Positions 8,863 to 17,530 are shown, counted from the stretch's first letter. The stretch: 44,638 nt of DNA from Pseudomonadota bacterium (GCA_021782995.1 JAJXUI010000024.1:1-44638), one strand, 5' to 3'. The notes: generated by a model not told the origin, from the letters alone. Program-made: numbers and translations.

Positions 8863-9170
8863 TGGCGGATTTTGTTGCAGTTGCGCGTGAGGATGAGTTG
8901 AAGCCGGCGCAGATGAAACGCGTGGTGGTGGCTGGAAAGCGGCTGTTGCTGTGCAATTCGGCCGGCACTCATTACTGTGTGGATGAAATGTGCAGCCACG
9001 AGGACTACTCGCTGTACCTGGGCTGCATCAAGGATGGCAAGATCAAGTGTTCATTGCATGGCAGTTATTTCGACCTGACCACCGGCCAGCCCACCTGTGA
9101 GCCGGCGGATTCGCCGATACGCACTTATCCGGTGAAAGTTGAAGCCGGGCAAGTGTGGGTGCAAGCCTGA
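8862..9170 (+). CDS. Rieske-type [2Fe-2S] ferredoxin
   Basis: The 102-residue protein is a stand-alone Rieske domain with both cluster-binding boxes: CSH at 44-46 and CSLH at 63-66, followed by GSYFDL. It has no signal peptide or membrane helix, so it is a soluble cytoplasmic electron carrier of the dioxygenase-ferredoxin / NirD-like type. ATG 8862 overlaps the previous stop (TGATG); a GTG at 8859 is also possible. It ends two bases before the stop of the convergent DUF1853 gene. No oxygenase gene is adjacent. Confidence 0.88.
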   Translation: MADFVAVAREDELKPAQMKRVVVAGKRLLLCNSAGTHYCVDEMCSHEDYSLYLGCIKDGKIKCSLHGSYFDLTTGQPTCEPADSPIRTYPVKVEAGQVWVQA

Positions 9171-9171
9171 C

Positions 9172-10092
9172 TCATTGCATATTGACTGGCCACTCGGCAG
9201 ACACTACAAATCCGCGTGAAACTTCCTGCCAGTATCCTGCGGCATCCTGCTGCACTTCTGCCAGCAACAGTGCAATGTTCATCTTGCTGAAATGCAAATC
9301 CAGCATTGCTGTCACTTCTTCAGGTTTCATCACAGCTGCATCATGAGAAAGCAGGGCAGGCGAAAGCCAGCGCAGTCGCGATAGCACGATCCAGCGGCTT
9401 GCAGGGCTAAATTGCTTCAAGGCGTTATTGCAGTGGCGAAGCCACCAGCCACGGAGATGATCAATTGCGACACCTGCTGCATTCGTGAGCTGGCTATCGA
9501 TAGGGTAAAACAGCATGCCCTTGACGAATGCCTGTGCCGCATCCACATGCTGATGGTTTGCCTCGGCATTTGACAGTTGCAATTGATGCTGGAATATCCT
9601 GTCCACCTTCAGGTCCAGCCGGTCATAACCGCCGGGCCCGACGAAAACATGCTGTTGCTCGCCGGGCGCTGCCTGCAAATAGAATTTGATGGCCGTTTCC
9701 CAATGGATGACGATTCCCTGTTGCCGGAACAGGAAATCAAATTCACCTATCGTGCGCTGCGCATCGCGCACCGGCAGGTTGTGCGCCAGCAGCTCGATGC
9801 CTGAAGCCTGGCGCAGCCAGTATTCGACCAGCGTTTCAAAGTAATAACCGAGGCGGCGAGTGGGTTGCTGAGTAATGAACTGAAGCAGTGGCGCTGGGTT
9901 GTGATCAAGCGCCAGCAGGTTTTCGCTGCAAGCGGCCAACGCCTGCTGGCAGAATACATTGCCTGCAACCTTGCCCTGATAGGCGCTGAAACGCGCATCC
10001 AGCAAAGGCGGTGAGCCAATCACCCACGCCAGGTCGCGTACCGCTGGTGTGCGGAGTTGCTTGAGTAACGATTCCAGTTCGCCGGACATCAT
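9172..10092 (-). CDS. DUF1853 family protein
   Basis: The 306-residue protein begins with the typical DUF1853 segment LRTPAVRDLAWVIGSPPLL. It contains an acidic helix (FETLVEYWL, E86), then GEFDF (E117, D119) and, after a short strand, HWETAIKF (E132, K136). This spacing resembles the catalytic core of PD-(D/E)XK nuclease-fold proteins; that reading is inference. ATG 10092 and the next ATG 10089 are both possible starts, and neither has a strong ribosome binding site. The cellular role is unknown. Confidence 0.75.
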   Translation of the reverse strand: MMSGELESLLKQLRTPAVRDLAWVIGSPPLLDARFSAYQGKVAGNVFCQQALAACSENLLALDHNPAPLLQFITQQPTRRLGYYFETLVEYWLRQASGIELLAHNLPVRDAQRTIGEFDFLFRQQGIVIHWETAIKFYLQAAPGEQQHVFVGPGGYDRLDLKVDRIFQHQLQLSNAEANHQHVDAAQAFVKGMLFYPIDSQLTNAAGVAIDHLRGWWLRHCNNALKQFSPASRWIVLSRLRWLSPALLSHDAAVMKPEEVTAMLDLHFSKMNIALLLAEVQQDAAGYWQEVSRGFVVSAEWPVNMQ

Positions 10093-10162
10093 GGGAGGCG
10101 CTACTCAATTCGCGGCATGCAAAAGCAAGTCGAATTACCAGTGCGGCAGGGGCAGCTGCCTG

Positions 10163-10756
10163 CTAGACGATGCTGCATGCTTCCTCAAACGGCAATCTTG
10201 GGCTGCGAGGGAAAAGTCTGGAACCATCGCCATGCCCAAGGTTGCACAGGAAGTTGGACTTGATTGCCGTGCCGGAGAAAAACAGCTCGTCCACCTTGGC
10301 ATTGTTGAAGCCCGACATCGGGCCGCAGTCCAGGCCATAGGCGCGGGCAGCCATGATGAAATAGCCTGCCTGCAGCGTGCCATTGCGGAAACCATTGATG
10401 AAGGTGGTCTGTTCATCCTTGTCGAACCAGCTGCGTGCGGAAAGGTCATGCGGGAACAGGAAAGGCATCTTCTCATAGAAACGCATGTCATAGCCGATGA
10501 TGGCGGTGACGGGAGCTGTCATCACTTTGGTGACGTTGAATTCATCCAGCGCCGGCCTGAGTTTCTCCTTGGCTTCCTTGCTCTTCACGAACACGATGCG
10601 CATCGGCGAGCAATTGCCGGAAGTCGGTCCATTGCGCACGGAGTTGTAGATCTTGTGCAGCAACTCATCGCCGACAGGTTTGTCCTGCCAGGCATAATAG
10701 GTGCGGGCATCTTCAAACAGCTGGTTGAGTGCGGACTGGTCGAGAATGGGGTGCAT
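10163..10756 (-). CDS. Nitroreductase-family protein, RutE/HadB type (putative malonic semialdehyde reductase)
   Basis: The 197 residues match the usual length of RutE. The FMN-binding N-terminal segment reads NGPTSGNCSPMR, and the C-terminus has the RutE-type stretch SGFNNAKVDELFF...PRSPRLPFEEAC. ATG 10756 is preferred over 10777 because AGGGA lies just upstream. RutE reduces malonic semialdehyde to 3-hydroxypropionate in pyrimidine breakdown, but no other rut gene is here, so the natural substrate is uncertain. It probably uses FMN and NAD(P)H in the cytoplasm. Confidence 0.8.
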   Translation of the reverse strand: MHPILDQSALNQLFEDARTYYAWQDKPVGDELLHKIYNSVRNGPTSGNCSPMRIVFVKSKEAKEKLRPALDEFNVTKVMTAPVTAIIGYDMRFYEKMPFLFPHDLSARSWFDKDEQTTFINGFRNGTLQAGYFIMAARAYGLDCGPMSGFNNAKVDELFFSGTAIKSNFLCNLGHGDGSRLFPRSPRLPFEEACSIV

Positions 10757-10849
10757 AGGATTCCCTGTAAAATGCAAAAGTGAACAAGCCTGAAGAGTAA
10801 CATATCAAAAAGGAAAGTCGGGAATTCCCGATAGAAGAAAAGGGGCGAA

Positions 10850-11740
10850 ATGCGCAACCGGTTAAAAACACCCAAACGTCGTGGACTGTTTAACAGGATG
10901 AGGGCACTGCTGTTCCTGAAGCTCAGCGGTATTGGCTATCGCCTTGCCCCCGGCGTGATTTCAGGCTGGTTCCGCCGCTGGTTTTTCTCAACCAAACCCT
11001 ACCGGCTGCAGCACGCGCAGGAAGCATTGCGGGGGCAAGCCAGACATCTGTTCATTGAAAATAAAAATAATAAAATCAGCATATTGGAGTGGGGCTCTGG
11101 GCCGGTAATTTTGCTGGTGCATGGCTGGAATGGGCGTGCGCTGCAGATGAGCCATTTCATCGAACCCTTGCTAGGCTGCGGTTTCAAGGTAGTGGCGTTC
11201 GATCACAAAGGACACGGCGAAAGCTCTTCTCGCTACAGCAGTTTTCTGGAAATGACAGAAGGTACGCAACTTGTCATGGCCCACTATGCACAGGATCTGT
11301 CCGGCATCATCGCGCATTCCATCGGTTGCAATACGGTGCTGAAGGCGAGTGAAGATGCGCGGCAGGACTTGAAGATTACATTGATCGCGCCGGTGGACGA
11401 TTTTCTTGCCTGGCTGGAAAAGGTACGCATGCGTATCGGCATCGATGCCAGGCTGTTTGATCATGTGATCGGCATGATCGAAGCAGATACCGGACTGAAG
11501 CTTGCGGAGCAATGCATGCTGGAGGAATCGAAAATTTCACGACATCGCTTACAGCTCGTACATGACAAATTTGACCGCATCAACCGTATCGAGGCGAGTT
11601 ACAAGCTGCAGGAAAAATTTCCGGGTACGCCGTTGGTCGAAACCGAGGCGCTGGGCCATGCGCGAATTTTGGCAAACCCCGAGGTGGTAGCGCAGGTGGT
11701 GCGTCATGTTGCTGACAAGGGTGAATTGTTTAACTCCTGA
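10850..11740 (+). CDS. Alpha/beta hydrolase
   Basis: The 296-residue protein has the alpha/beta-hydrolase pattern. The oxyanion segment is LLVHGWNG (residues 88-95), followed by FDHKGHGES. The nucleophile elbow is AHSIG (S157), a variant of GxSxG with alanine first. A late LGHARIL supplies the probable catalytic histidine. The first 65 residues are basic and partly hydrophobic, with no clear signal peptide. AAGGGG lies a few bases before ATG 10850. The substrate is unknown. Confidence 0.8.
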   Translation: MRNRLKTPKRRGLFNRMRALLFLKLSGIGYRLAPGVISGWFRRWFFSTKPYRLQHAQEALRGQARHLFIENKNNKISILEWGSGPVILLVHGWNGRALQMSHFIEPLLGCGFKVVAFDHKGHGESSSRYSSFLEMTEGTQLVMAHYAQDLSGIIAHSIGCNTVLKASEDARQDLKITLIAPVDDFLAWLEKVRMRIGIDARLFDHVIGMIEADTGLKLAEQCMLEESKISRHRLQLVHDKFDRINRIEASYKLQEKFPGTPLVETEALGHARILANPEVVAQVVRHVADKGELFNS

Positions 11741-12127
11741 AGGGTATCGGGAGGCCGCAAGCTTGCAATTGCGACAATTAGGCCTCTGAATTAGACTGCG
11801 CCAAAGCGGACATTGTGAAATGAGCAAAATGTCCCATTAACAGCCGATTTTTAATGTAATTTACATAGGCTGAAGTCTTCCAAGAGCAGCCATTAGACGA
11901 TGACCAATATGACTGATTTCTGCGAGTCCGACAGTCTTTAATGGAATCCGAGCCACCGATAGCAGACCATCAATCTATTGCATTGAGAAGTCCGTTTGGG
12001 GCACGGAACGGTCAATGTAAGGTTGAGATATGTTTCCAGAAAGCAGTCTATATATCTCGAACGTACATGACCTGGTTTCTTTCGGAGCATTTGTAATGCT
12101 GTTACATTTTGTTGCGGATTGGATATC
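11741..12127. other. Gene-free stretch between two convergent genes
   Basis: No supported gene is present. It holds a 13-bp palindrome (ATGTAA-T-TTACAT, 11854-11866) and a 6-bp stem with a 3-base loop (AGCATT-TGT-AATGCT, 12086-12100) without an adjoining T-run. Neither is a convincing terminator. Confidence 0.6.
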
Positions 12128-13060
12128 TCAAATGGCTTTGATGATGGGAGCATATAGCCTGATTGCTTCGGGCAGGATTTCGTAACGTACCGGGAGTTCG
12201 CCTATCGGCTCACCATCAAATTCCATGGGTATGGAGTTTCCCAGCGAGGTGACTTCCACAGTTCTTCCACGAAAATGGCGTACGTAATGTTGTGCGAGAT
12301 GTTGTCCCTTGTAAACCAGCGCGGCATCTTTGAGAAAAGTGAACACGCCTACATTGCCTATCACCACGATGTCCAGCATGCCGTCATCCAGTGATGCATT
12401 GGGGGCAATCATCATGCCGCCGCCAAAATAACGGGCATTGGCAATGGCCACGGTGTTTACCACCATGTCTTCCGTCCGTCCGTCTATGTTGAGGCTTACC
12501 GGCTGATTGCGATATGCCATCAGGCCTCGCAATGAGCCGAGATAGAACGACAAGCGTCCGCCCAGCAGTTTGCTGGATGCATTCACCTTGCAGGCAACAT
12601 GTGCTGATGAGCCCAGGCTGGCGATGTTCAGAAAATACCGCGAGGTCTGCTGGCCGGCAGTATTCGCAAAGCTGGCTTTGCCTACATCGATCATGCGTTC
12701 CGTTGCGTGGTCATAGCCATGGCTGATGTCGGTATCGGACAAGCCGATAGTGCGGGCAAAATCTCCGCCCGTGCCTGCCGGCCAGGGCGCGAGTGCAGCG
12801 TCGGGATTGATCAGCCGATTGTGTTCAAAAAATCCGTTGACTGCTTCATTCATTGTGCCGTCTCCGCCAACGACGATAATGCGTTGTGCGCCTTCATGAA
12901 TGGCACGGCGAACCAGTGTGGTGATTTCTCCCGGCATGGCGGAGTGCATGAATGACACGGTGCCGAATCTTGCAAGAATGGTTTTGGCATACACCGGCCA
13001 GTTTTTTCCGACCCGGCCATTACAGGCCTTGGGGTTCACAACTGCGACGATTTTTGTCAT
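12128..13060 (-). CDS. Diacylglycerol/lipid kinase family protein (YegS-like)
   Basis: The 310-residue protein starts with the DAGK-catalytic-domain signature: VVNPKACNGR near the N-terminus, then the nucleotide-binding GGDGTMNEAVNG, and later PAGTGGDFART. The C-terminal half has the second domain with SLDDGMLDIVVIG. Such proteins phosphorylate diacylglycerol or sphingoid-like lipids at the membrane. ATG 13060 (MTKIVAVVNP) is chosen because the family signature starts here. A GTG at 13120 would add 20 residues with no family support. Confidence 0.85.
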   Translation of the reverse strand: MTKIVAVVNPKACNGRVGKNWPVYAKTILARFGTVSFMHSAMPGEITTLVRRAIHEGAQRIIVVGGDGTMNEAVNGFFEHNRLINPDAALAPWPAGTGGDFARTIGLSDTDISHGYDHATERMIDVGKASFANTAGQQTSRYFLNIASLGSSAHVACKVNASSKLLGGRLSFYLGSLRGLMAYRNQPVSLNIDGRTEDMVVNTVAIANARYFGGGMMIAPNASLDDGMLDIVVIGNVGVFTFLKDAALVYKGQHLAQHYVRHFRGRTVEVTSLGNSIPMEFDGEPIGELPVRYEILPEAIRLYAPIIKAI

Positions 13061-13238
13061 GGTTGATAGACTGTCAGTGATGGCCAATTTGCGCGTTAAG
13101 CTCTGGATGTGCTTAGTCACATTTTAATGCGATCGGGGTGTATCAGTGTCCAGGCGCAATATATTGAATTAATTATTGAATTATATACTCTTGAAGTTGT
13201 TTTCCAGCATGTCTACATGCGCTCCATTGCCAGCCTGA

Positions 13239-13595
13239 CTAGAGAATGTCGCGTGCCTTTTCTGCCGGCCTTGCCACTACGGCCTTGTTACCCCTGATGA
13301 TGATGGGACGCTCGATCAGGATCGTATGTTTGACCAGCACGTTCAGCCATTCTTCATCACTCAAGTTCAGTCCGGAAAACTTTTCCTTGTAGAGGGCTTC
13401 CTTGGTGCGGATCAAGTCATGCGGTTTCATGCCCAGCTTTTGCAAAATGCCGCGCAGTTCTTCCTTGCCCGGATGGGTTTCCAGATAGCGGATCAGCTCC
13501 GGCTGGTAGCCCAGTGCTTCGGCAATGGCGGCGGCCTCGCGGCATTTTCCGCATCGGGGGTTGTAATAAATGGTGATCGGCTCAGTTTTTTTCAT
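13239..13595 (-). CDS. ArsC-family (glutaredoxin-like arsenate reductase family) protein
   Basis: The 118-residue protein has the ArsC/Spx-type thioredoxin fold: YNPRCGKCREA (C15, C18) near the start and ERPIIIRGNKAVVARP near the end, which carries the conserved arginine and proline pattern. ATG 13595 is chosen because the strand ITIYYNP follows directly; the longer upstream frame lies inside the RbgA gene. It overlaps the 3' end of that gene by 14 bases. The family includes arsenate reductases and proteins of unknown substrate (YffB). There is no ars operon here, so arsenic resistance is not certain. Confidence 0.85.
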   Translation of the reverse strand: MKKTEPITIYYNPRCGKCREAAAIAEALGYQPELIRYLETHPGKEELRGILQKLGMKPHDLIRTKEALYKEKFSGLNLSDEEWLNVLVKHTILIERPIIIRGNKAVVARPAEKARDIL

Positions 13596-14499
13596 CGCTG
13601 TCTTGTTGCTCCTGTTCTGCCTGTTGCAGTTTGAGTTCCGCATCGCGCGCCAGCATTTCATTCCGTGTGTCTGGCGTTTCCAGGCTGATGCGGCCGAGCG
13701 CGCCGTCGCGGTAATCCTGCAATAGTGTCAATGCGGCTTTTTCCAGGTCGCATGCGCCACCCTTGAGTTTGAAGCCGCGCTTGTTGCAGATGGCCTCGAT
13801 CAGGCCGTGGCCATCCAGGTCGTGCACTGCAAATTTATAGCGAGCGGTGAGCAGGGCGGGATAGCGCGCAAGCAGAATGTCGCCGAGGAAGGCGGCGACT
13901 TCTTCATCGATTACCGCATTGCGGCCGATGGCATGACTGGCTGCCAGCATGTAGCCATCTGAGTCGTGCTCGATCTTCGGCCACATCATGCCCGGGGTAT
14001 CGACCAGCGTCATGCGCTCGTTGAGATCGAGGCGCTGCTGGCTTTTGGTGACGGCTGGTTCGTCGCCCACCTTGGCCACGCGCTTGTTGAGTAAGGCATT
14101 CATCATCGTGGATTTGCCAACATTGGGAATGCCCATGATCATCATGCGCAATGGTTTCAATGTGGTGCCGCGATGCGGTGCGAGCTTTTCGCACAGCCCG
14201 GGAATCTTCGCGACATCACCGGGCTTCTTGCAGGAGAGTGCCACAGCGCTGACATCTTTCTGTTTGCTGTAATACTGCAGCCAGGCCTTGGTAGCCATGG
14301 GGTCGGCCAGATCGGCTTTATTGAGTATCTTCAGGCAGGGGCGCTGGCGGTACTTGCGCAGGCTGTCGATCATTGGATTGCAGCTGGCTTCGGGAAGGCG
14401 AGCATCCAGCACTTCGATCACCACATCGGTGCGCTCCAGGGTCTCTTCCGCCTTCTTGCGGGCGGCGACCATGTGGCCGGGAAACCATTGAATAGTCAT
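13582..14499 (-). CDS. rbgA: Ribosome biogenesis GTPase RbgA/YlqF
   Basis: The 305-residue protein is a circularly permuted GTPase. The G4 motif NKAD (60-63) comes before the P-loop GIPNVGKST (123-131) and DTPG (167-170). The start MTIQWFPGHM is the family signature. In Bacillus the family acts in assembly of the large ribosomal subunit. The C-terminal tail is rich in Gln, Glu and Asp. The gene is followed by the overlapping ArsC-like gene. Confidence 0.93.
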   Translation of the reverse strand: MTIQWFPGHMVAARKKAEETLERTDVVIEVLDARLPEASCNPMIDSLRKYRQRPCLKILNKADLADPMATKAWLQYYSKQKDVSAVALSCKKPGDVAKIPGLCEKLAPHRGTTLKPLRMMIMGIPNVGKSTMMNALLNKRVAKVGDEPAVTKSQQRLDLNERMTLVDTPGMMWPKIEHDSDGYMLAASHAIGRNAVIDEEVAAFLGDILLARYPALLTARYKFAVHDLDGHGLIEAICNKRGFKLKGGACDLEKAALTLLQDYRDGALGRISLETPDTRNEMLARDAELKLQQAEQEQQDSDEKN

Positions 14500-14594
14500 G
14501 CGATTTACCTTAATAAAAACAGTATTTTACACGAATGGCTTTTCCCTGTCAGATTGGGTATAGTGCGCGCCGTGTTCGTTCTCGCTTAGTGCCT

Positions 14595-14951
14595 ATGAGT
14601 ATTCAGGAAAATCTGCATGAGTGCATGACTTGCGGCGTTTGCTGCAGTCATTTTCGGGTGTCGTTTTATCACGGGGAGGTGGATGCGATGCCCTTCGGGA
14701 TGGTACCGGCAGATTTGACTGAAAAGCTGAATGAAACACGTGCCTGCATGAAGGGGACCAACCAGAAAAATCCCCGTTGTATCGCGCTTACCGGTGAAAT
14801 CGGCAAGCGGGTTGCCTGCTCAATTTACGAGAATCGCCCCAGCCCGTGCAGGGAATTCAATATCTATTCGGCTGATGGGGAGCCTAGTCCGGATTGCCAG
14901 AAGTTGCGTGAGCTAAACAATTTGCCCCCGTTGAAGCCGAAACTGATATAA
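14595..14951 (+). CDS. YkgJ-family cysteine-cluster protein
   Basis: The 118-residue protein has an N-terminal CMTCGVCC cluster (C10, C13, C16, C17) and further cysteines (RC, ACSIYENRPSPC and PDC), the pattern of the zinc- or iron-binding CxxCxxCC family. ATG 14595 is preferred over 14535 because the family begins close to this cluster. The role is unknown; a metal-binding protein is the most that can be said. It is divergent from the RbgA gene. Confidence 0.85.
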   Translation: MSIQENLHECMTCGVCCSHFRVSFYHGEVDAMPFGMVPADLTEKLNETRACMKGTNQKNPRCIALTGEIGKRVACSIYENRPSPCREFNIYSADGEPSPDCQKLRELNNLPPLKPKLI

Positions 14952-15880
14952 GCGGCTGATCCTGCCTGATACTTCGACGTGCCTTGTGATTGACGTGCCT
15001 TGTGATTGACATGCCTGGGGATATTACCTGCAGGCTTTCATTGCCCCATTGCCAGTGTGTGGTACGGATAGATTGATCGGATTTCATTTGTCACGATGGT
15101 CAACCGGTCAGTTATGTATTTTTCAAAGGCTCAATCATGTTAGGGATGCCAAGGTCTGGAGCAGGATCGATATATCCCGCACCGCATTGAAGTTCAATGA
15201 AGCCTCACAATTTTCACTGGAAATATGCTGGCAAGATTTATCTGCAACCGTTTACTGGATATCGGTAATGCCACAGGGCATTGGATGTGGCTACAAATTT
15301 CTGAAATCTCGTCAACGCAAGGATTTGCAAGCAGTTTCAATTCATTCTGGAAAGTTTTGAGAGTGCAGAATCACTCGTTTTGGAAATTTGCCGTCAGGAT
15401 TTAAATACCAGGCTTGATTTTATATTGACACAAAATATATTCATGTAAATCTATTAATTATGTTAATATAATCATCAGGATTCGATAGGGAATAGTTGCC
15501 TGGCTGCTCAGTATCGCAGTTGATCAACTTTGAATCTTGCATTTATCATCGTTTTTTCATCGCAGTATTTAGCTCTGGTAGTACCAACTTAGTGTGATTC
15601 GATATGCATCTACTCTTCAGGGTGCAATCCAAGCAGTTACGCTGGTCGGTATACCCTGTGCAGAGATTGTTGCTTCTGCCGGGTTTGCTGGATTTCATCA
15701 TTCTTGCTCAATCAGAATCTGCGCTTGCTGTACTGAATTCAGCTTTCTCCTGGACTCACTTTTGTGCAGGGCTATCCCGATTTTGAATTGTGATTTTGCA
15801 GTTTCAGTCCTTGCAGATCGGAAATCGTGGCTGGCATGGCGCTGCGAATTTTCGGTTTACACCGCATATGGAGGTACTTG
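14952..15880. other. About 0.9 kb with no supported gene
   Basis: Short open frames here (for example 15049-15360 and 15594-15881) have no recognisable domain, no good ribosome binding site, and cysteine/serine-rich composition typical of chance frames. The stretch around 15420-15480 is strongly AT-rich. A 16-bp tandem repeat lies near its left end. It could be a decayed gene or the control region of the small regulator that follows. Confidence 0.55.
14976..15007 (+). repeat. 16-bp tandem repeat
   Basis: Two perfect copies of GACGTGCCTTGTGATT (14976-14991 and 14992-15007) are followed by a diverged partial third copy (GACATGCCTG). It lies in non-coding DNA just after the YkgJ-type gene. Confidence 0.9.
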
Positions 15881-16153
15881 ATGTTTGATAACGTAAAAGT
15901 AAAGGAAATTCTGGCTTATCTCAAAGTCAAAGGTGAGCGGCATGACACCGAGATAGCGCAGGAAGTCGGTATGACTTTGTCCAGGACGCGAGCCTACCTG
16001 GATGATCTGGCGGAAAACGGGGAACTGGTTTCCTGTCGTTCCATCAAATTCATCAAGAGCAAGAAGGTTGAAGGTTTTAGCTGGCGGCTTGCCGGGGTTT
16101 TGCCGTCATTTTCTCCGGGCAGGAAATCCAAATCTCATCTGAAAGCTGGATAA
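15881..16153 (+). CDS. Small helix-turn-helix DNA-binding protein
   Basis: The 90-residue protein fits a winged-helix fold: VKEILAYLKVKGERHDTEIAQEVGMTLSRTRAYLDDLAENGELVS, a typical wing-HTH progression of the FaeA/ArsR type, with no cysteines in metal-sensing positions. ATG 15881 is chosen because GGAGG at 15870-15874 sits six bases upstream. The gene stands alone between the gene-free stretch and a bidirectional terminator. Its target is unknown; the nearby mto cluster and aminotransferase are candidates by proximity only. Confidence 0.75.
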   Translation: MFDNVKVKEILAYLKVKGERHDTEIAQEVGMTLSRTRAYLDDLAENGELVSCRSIKFIKSKKVEGFSWRLAGVLPSFSPGRKSKSHLKAG

Positions 16154-16194
16154 AGCCGGGGGCTTCATGGAAAGACATTGCAGTAACAGTCATG

Positions 16195-16225
16195 AAAAAA
16201 AGCCCGCATCATGCGGGCTTTTCTA
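16195..16225 (+). terminator. Bidirectional intrinsic terminator
   Basis: The stem AGCCCGC / GCGGGCT (16201-16219, loop ATCAT) is flanked by an A-run on the left and TTTTCT on the right. It can serve both the small HTH gene and the convergent aminotransferase gene. Confidence 0.9.
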
Positions 16226-16243
16226 TTTGATTAGCCTGGTGTG

Positions 16244-17425
16244 CTACCGGGCCATTTCCATGAGTGCGGCTTCAACTGCAACACCACGATTTACGGGGGC
16301 TTTGACGCGACCCAGTGCATCGTCCAGCGCATTCAGGCACAGCAGGATATTGCGCTTGTTCGAGGCATGTCCCATCAAGCCGATACGCCAGACTTTACCT
16401 GCCATTGCACCAAGCCCTGCTCCGATTTCCAGGCTGTAGTCGTTCAGCAGTATGCTGCGTACTGCAGCTTCATCTACACCATCAGGCACGCTGATGGCAT
16501 TGAGCTGCGGCAGGCGCTCGTTTTCCGGAACGATGAAATTCAGTCCCATCGCCTCTATACCGGCGCGCAGTGCAAGATGGTTTTTGTGGTGACGTGCCCA
16601 GGAATTTTCAATGCCTTCTTCCTGCAGGATCACCAGTGATTCATGTAATCCGTAAAGCGCATTGATCGGTGCGGTGTGATGGTAAGCGCGCTTGGTGGCA
16701 CCGCCCCAATAGCCCATCACCAGATTCAGGTCGAGGAACCAGCTCTGCACTTTGCTCTTGCGGTTCTTGATTTTCTGGATGGCCTGCTCGCCAAAGCTGA
16801 CCGGCGACAGGCCGGGCGTGCAGGACAGGCATTTCTGTGAGCCTGAATAGATTGCGTCGATTTTCCATTCATCCATCTTGATCGGTGAACCGGCCAGCGA
16901 AGTGACGGCGTCGACGATGGTCAGGCAGTTGTATTTGTGCGCGATCTCAACCAGTGTTTTTGCGTCAGACATGGCGCCGGTCGAGGTTTCGGCATGCACG
17001 AAAGCGACGATCTTTGCATCCTTGTTGGCTTTCAGTGCATCTTCCAGTTGCTGCGGATCCACCGCGCGACCCCAGGTGCCTTCCACCATGACGGGTGTAC
17101 CGCCGCAGCGCTCCACATTTTCCTTCATGCGGCCGCCAAACACGCCGTTCTGGCACACGATCACTTTATCACTTGGCTCAACCAGGTTGACGAAAGCGGT
17201 TTCCATGCCTGCTGAGCCGGGTGCGGAAACCGGCATGGTGAGGTCATTTTGGGTCTGGAAGGCGTACTTCAGCAGCGCTTTCATTTCATCCATCATGGAG
17301 ACAAAAACCGGGTCCAGGTGGCCAAGAGTAGGTCTGGCCATAGCGGCTAGCACTCGGGGGCTGACATCGGAAGGGCCGGGGCCCATCAGGGTGCGCTGGG
17401 GCGGATGAAATGATTTGATTGCCAT
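16244..17425 (-). CDS. Class V aminotransferase, serine/alanine-glyoxylate type
   Basis: The 393-residue protein has the AGXT/serine-glyoxylate aminotransferase pattern: an N-terminal LMGPGPSDVSPRVL, APGSAGMETAF, HAETSTG, VDAVTSLAGSPIKMDEW and the PLP lysine K198 in SGSQKCLSCTPG. It probably transfers the amino group of serine or alanine to glyoxylate. AAGGAAA lies before ATG 17425. The upstream minus-strand leader contains a possible intrinsic terminator about 85 bases before the start. Confidence 0.9.
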   Translation of the reverse strand: MAIKSFHPPQRTLMGPGPSDVSPRVLAAMARPTLGHLDPVFVSMMDEMKALLKYAFQTQNDLTMPVSAPGSAGMETAFVNLVEPSDKVIVCQNGVFGGRMKENVERCGGTPVMVEGTWGRAVDPQQLEDALKANKDAKIVAFVHAETSTGAMSDAKTLVEIAHKYNCLTIVDAVTSLAGSPIKMDEWKIDAIYSGSQKCLSCTPGLSPVSFGEQAIQKIKNRKSKVQSWFLDLNLVMGYWGGATKRAYHHTAPINALYGLHESLVILQEEGIENSWARHHKNHLALRAGIEAMGLNFIVPENERLPQLNAISVPDGVDEAAVRSILLNDYSLEIGAGLGAMAGKVWRIGLMGHASNKRNILLCLNALDDALGRVKAPVNRGVAVEAALMEMAR

Positions 17426-17510
17426 AGGGTTTCCTTAATATCCTGTTGTTTAAATTAAAGTATTTTTAATGATTGCAGCCGTTGCCGGTGTGTCTTGCGG
17501 GCGCAGATAA

Positions 17511-17530
17511 AACAAAAGCCCTGATCGGGC
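17511..17530 (-). terminator. Possible minus-strand intrinsic terminator in the aminotransferase leader
   Basis: On the minus strand GCCC-GATCA-GGGC is followed by TTTTGTTTTA. The stem is only four G-C pairs. It lies upstream of the aminotransferase start, where it could end a small RNA or act as an attenuator. Confidence 0.4.

Noticed and set aside
10163-10756. Pyrimidine-degradation (rut) operon
   Set aside because: Only the RutE-type reductase is present; no rutA-D, F or G gene is near.
12086-12100. Hairpin AGCATT-TGT-AATGCT as a terminator
   Set aside because: A weak A/T-containing stem with no T-run directly after it on either strand.
13239-13595. Arsenic resistance island
   Set aside because: Only an ArsC-family gene is present, overlapping a housekeeping GTPase gene; no arsR, arsB or acr3 gene is near.
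15049-15881. Short frames in the AT-rich stretch (15049-15360, 15594-15881)
   Set aside because: No domain, no ribosome binding site, and cysteine/serine-rich chance composition.
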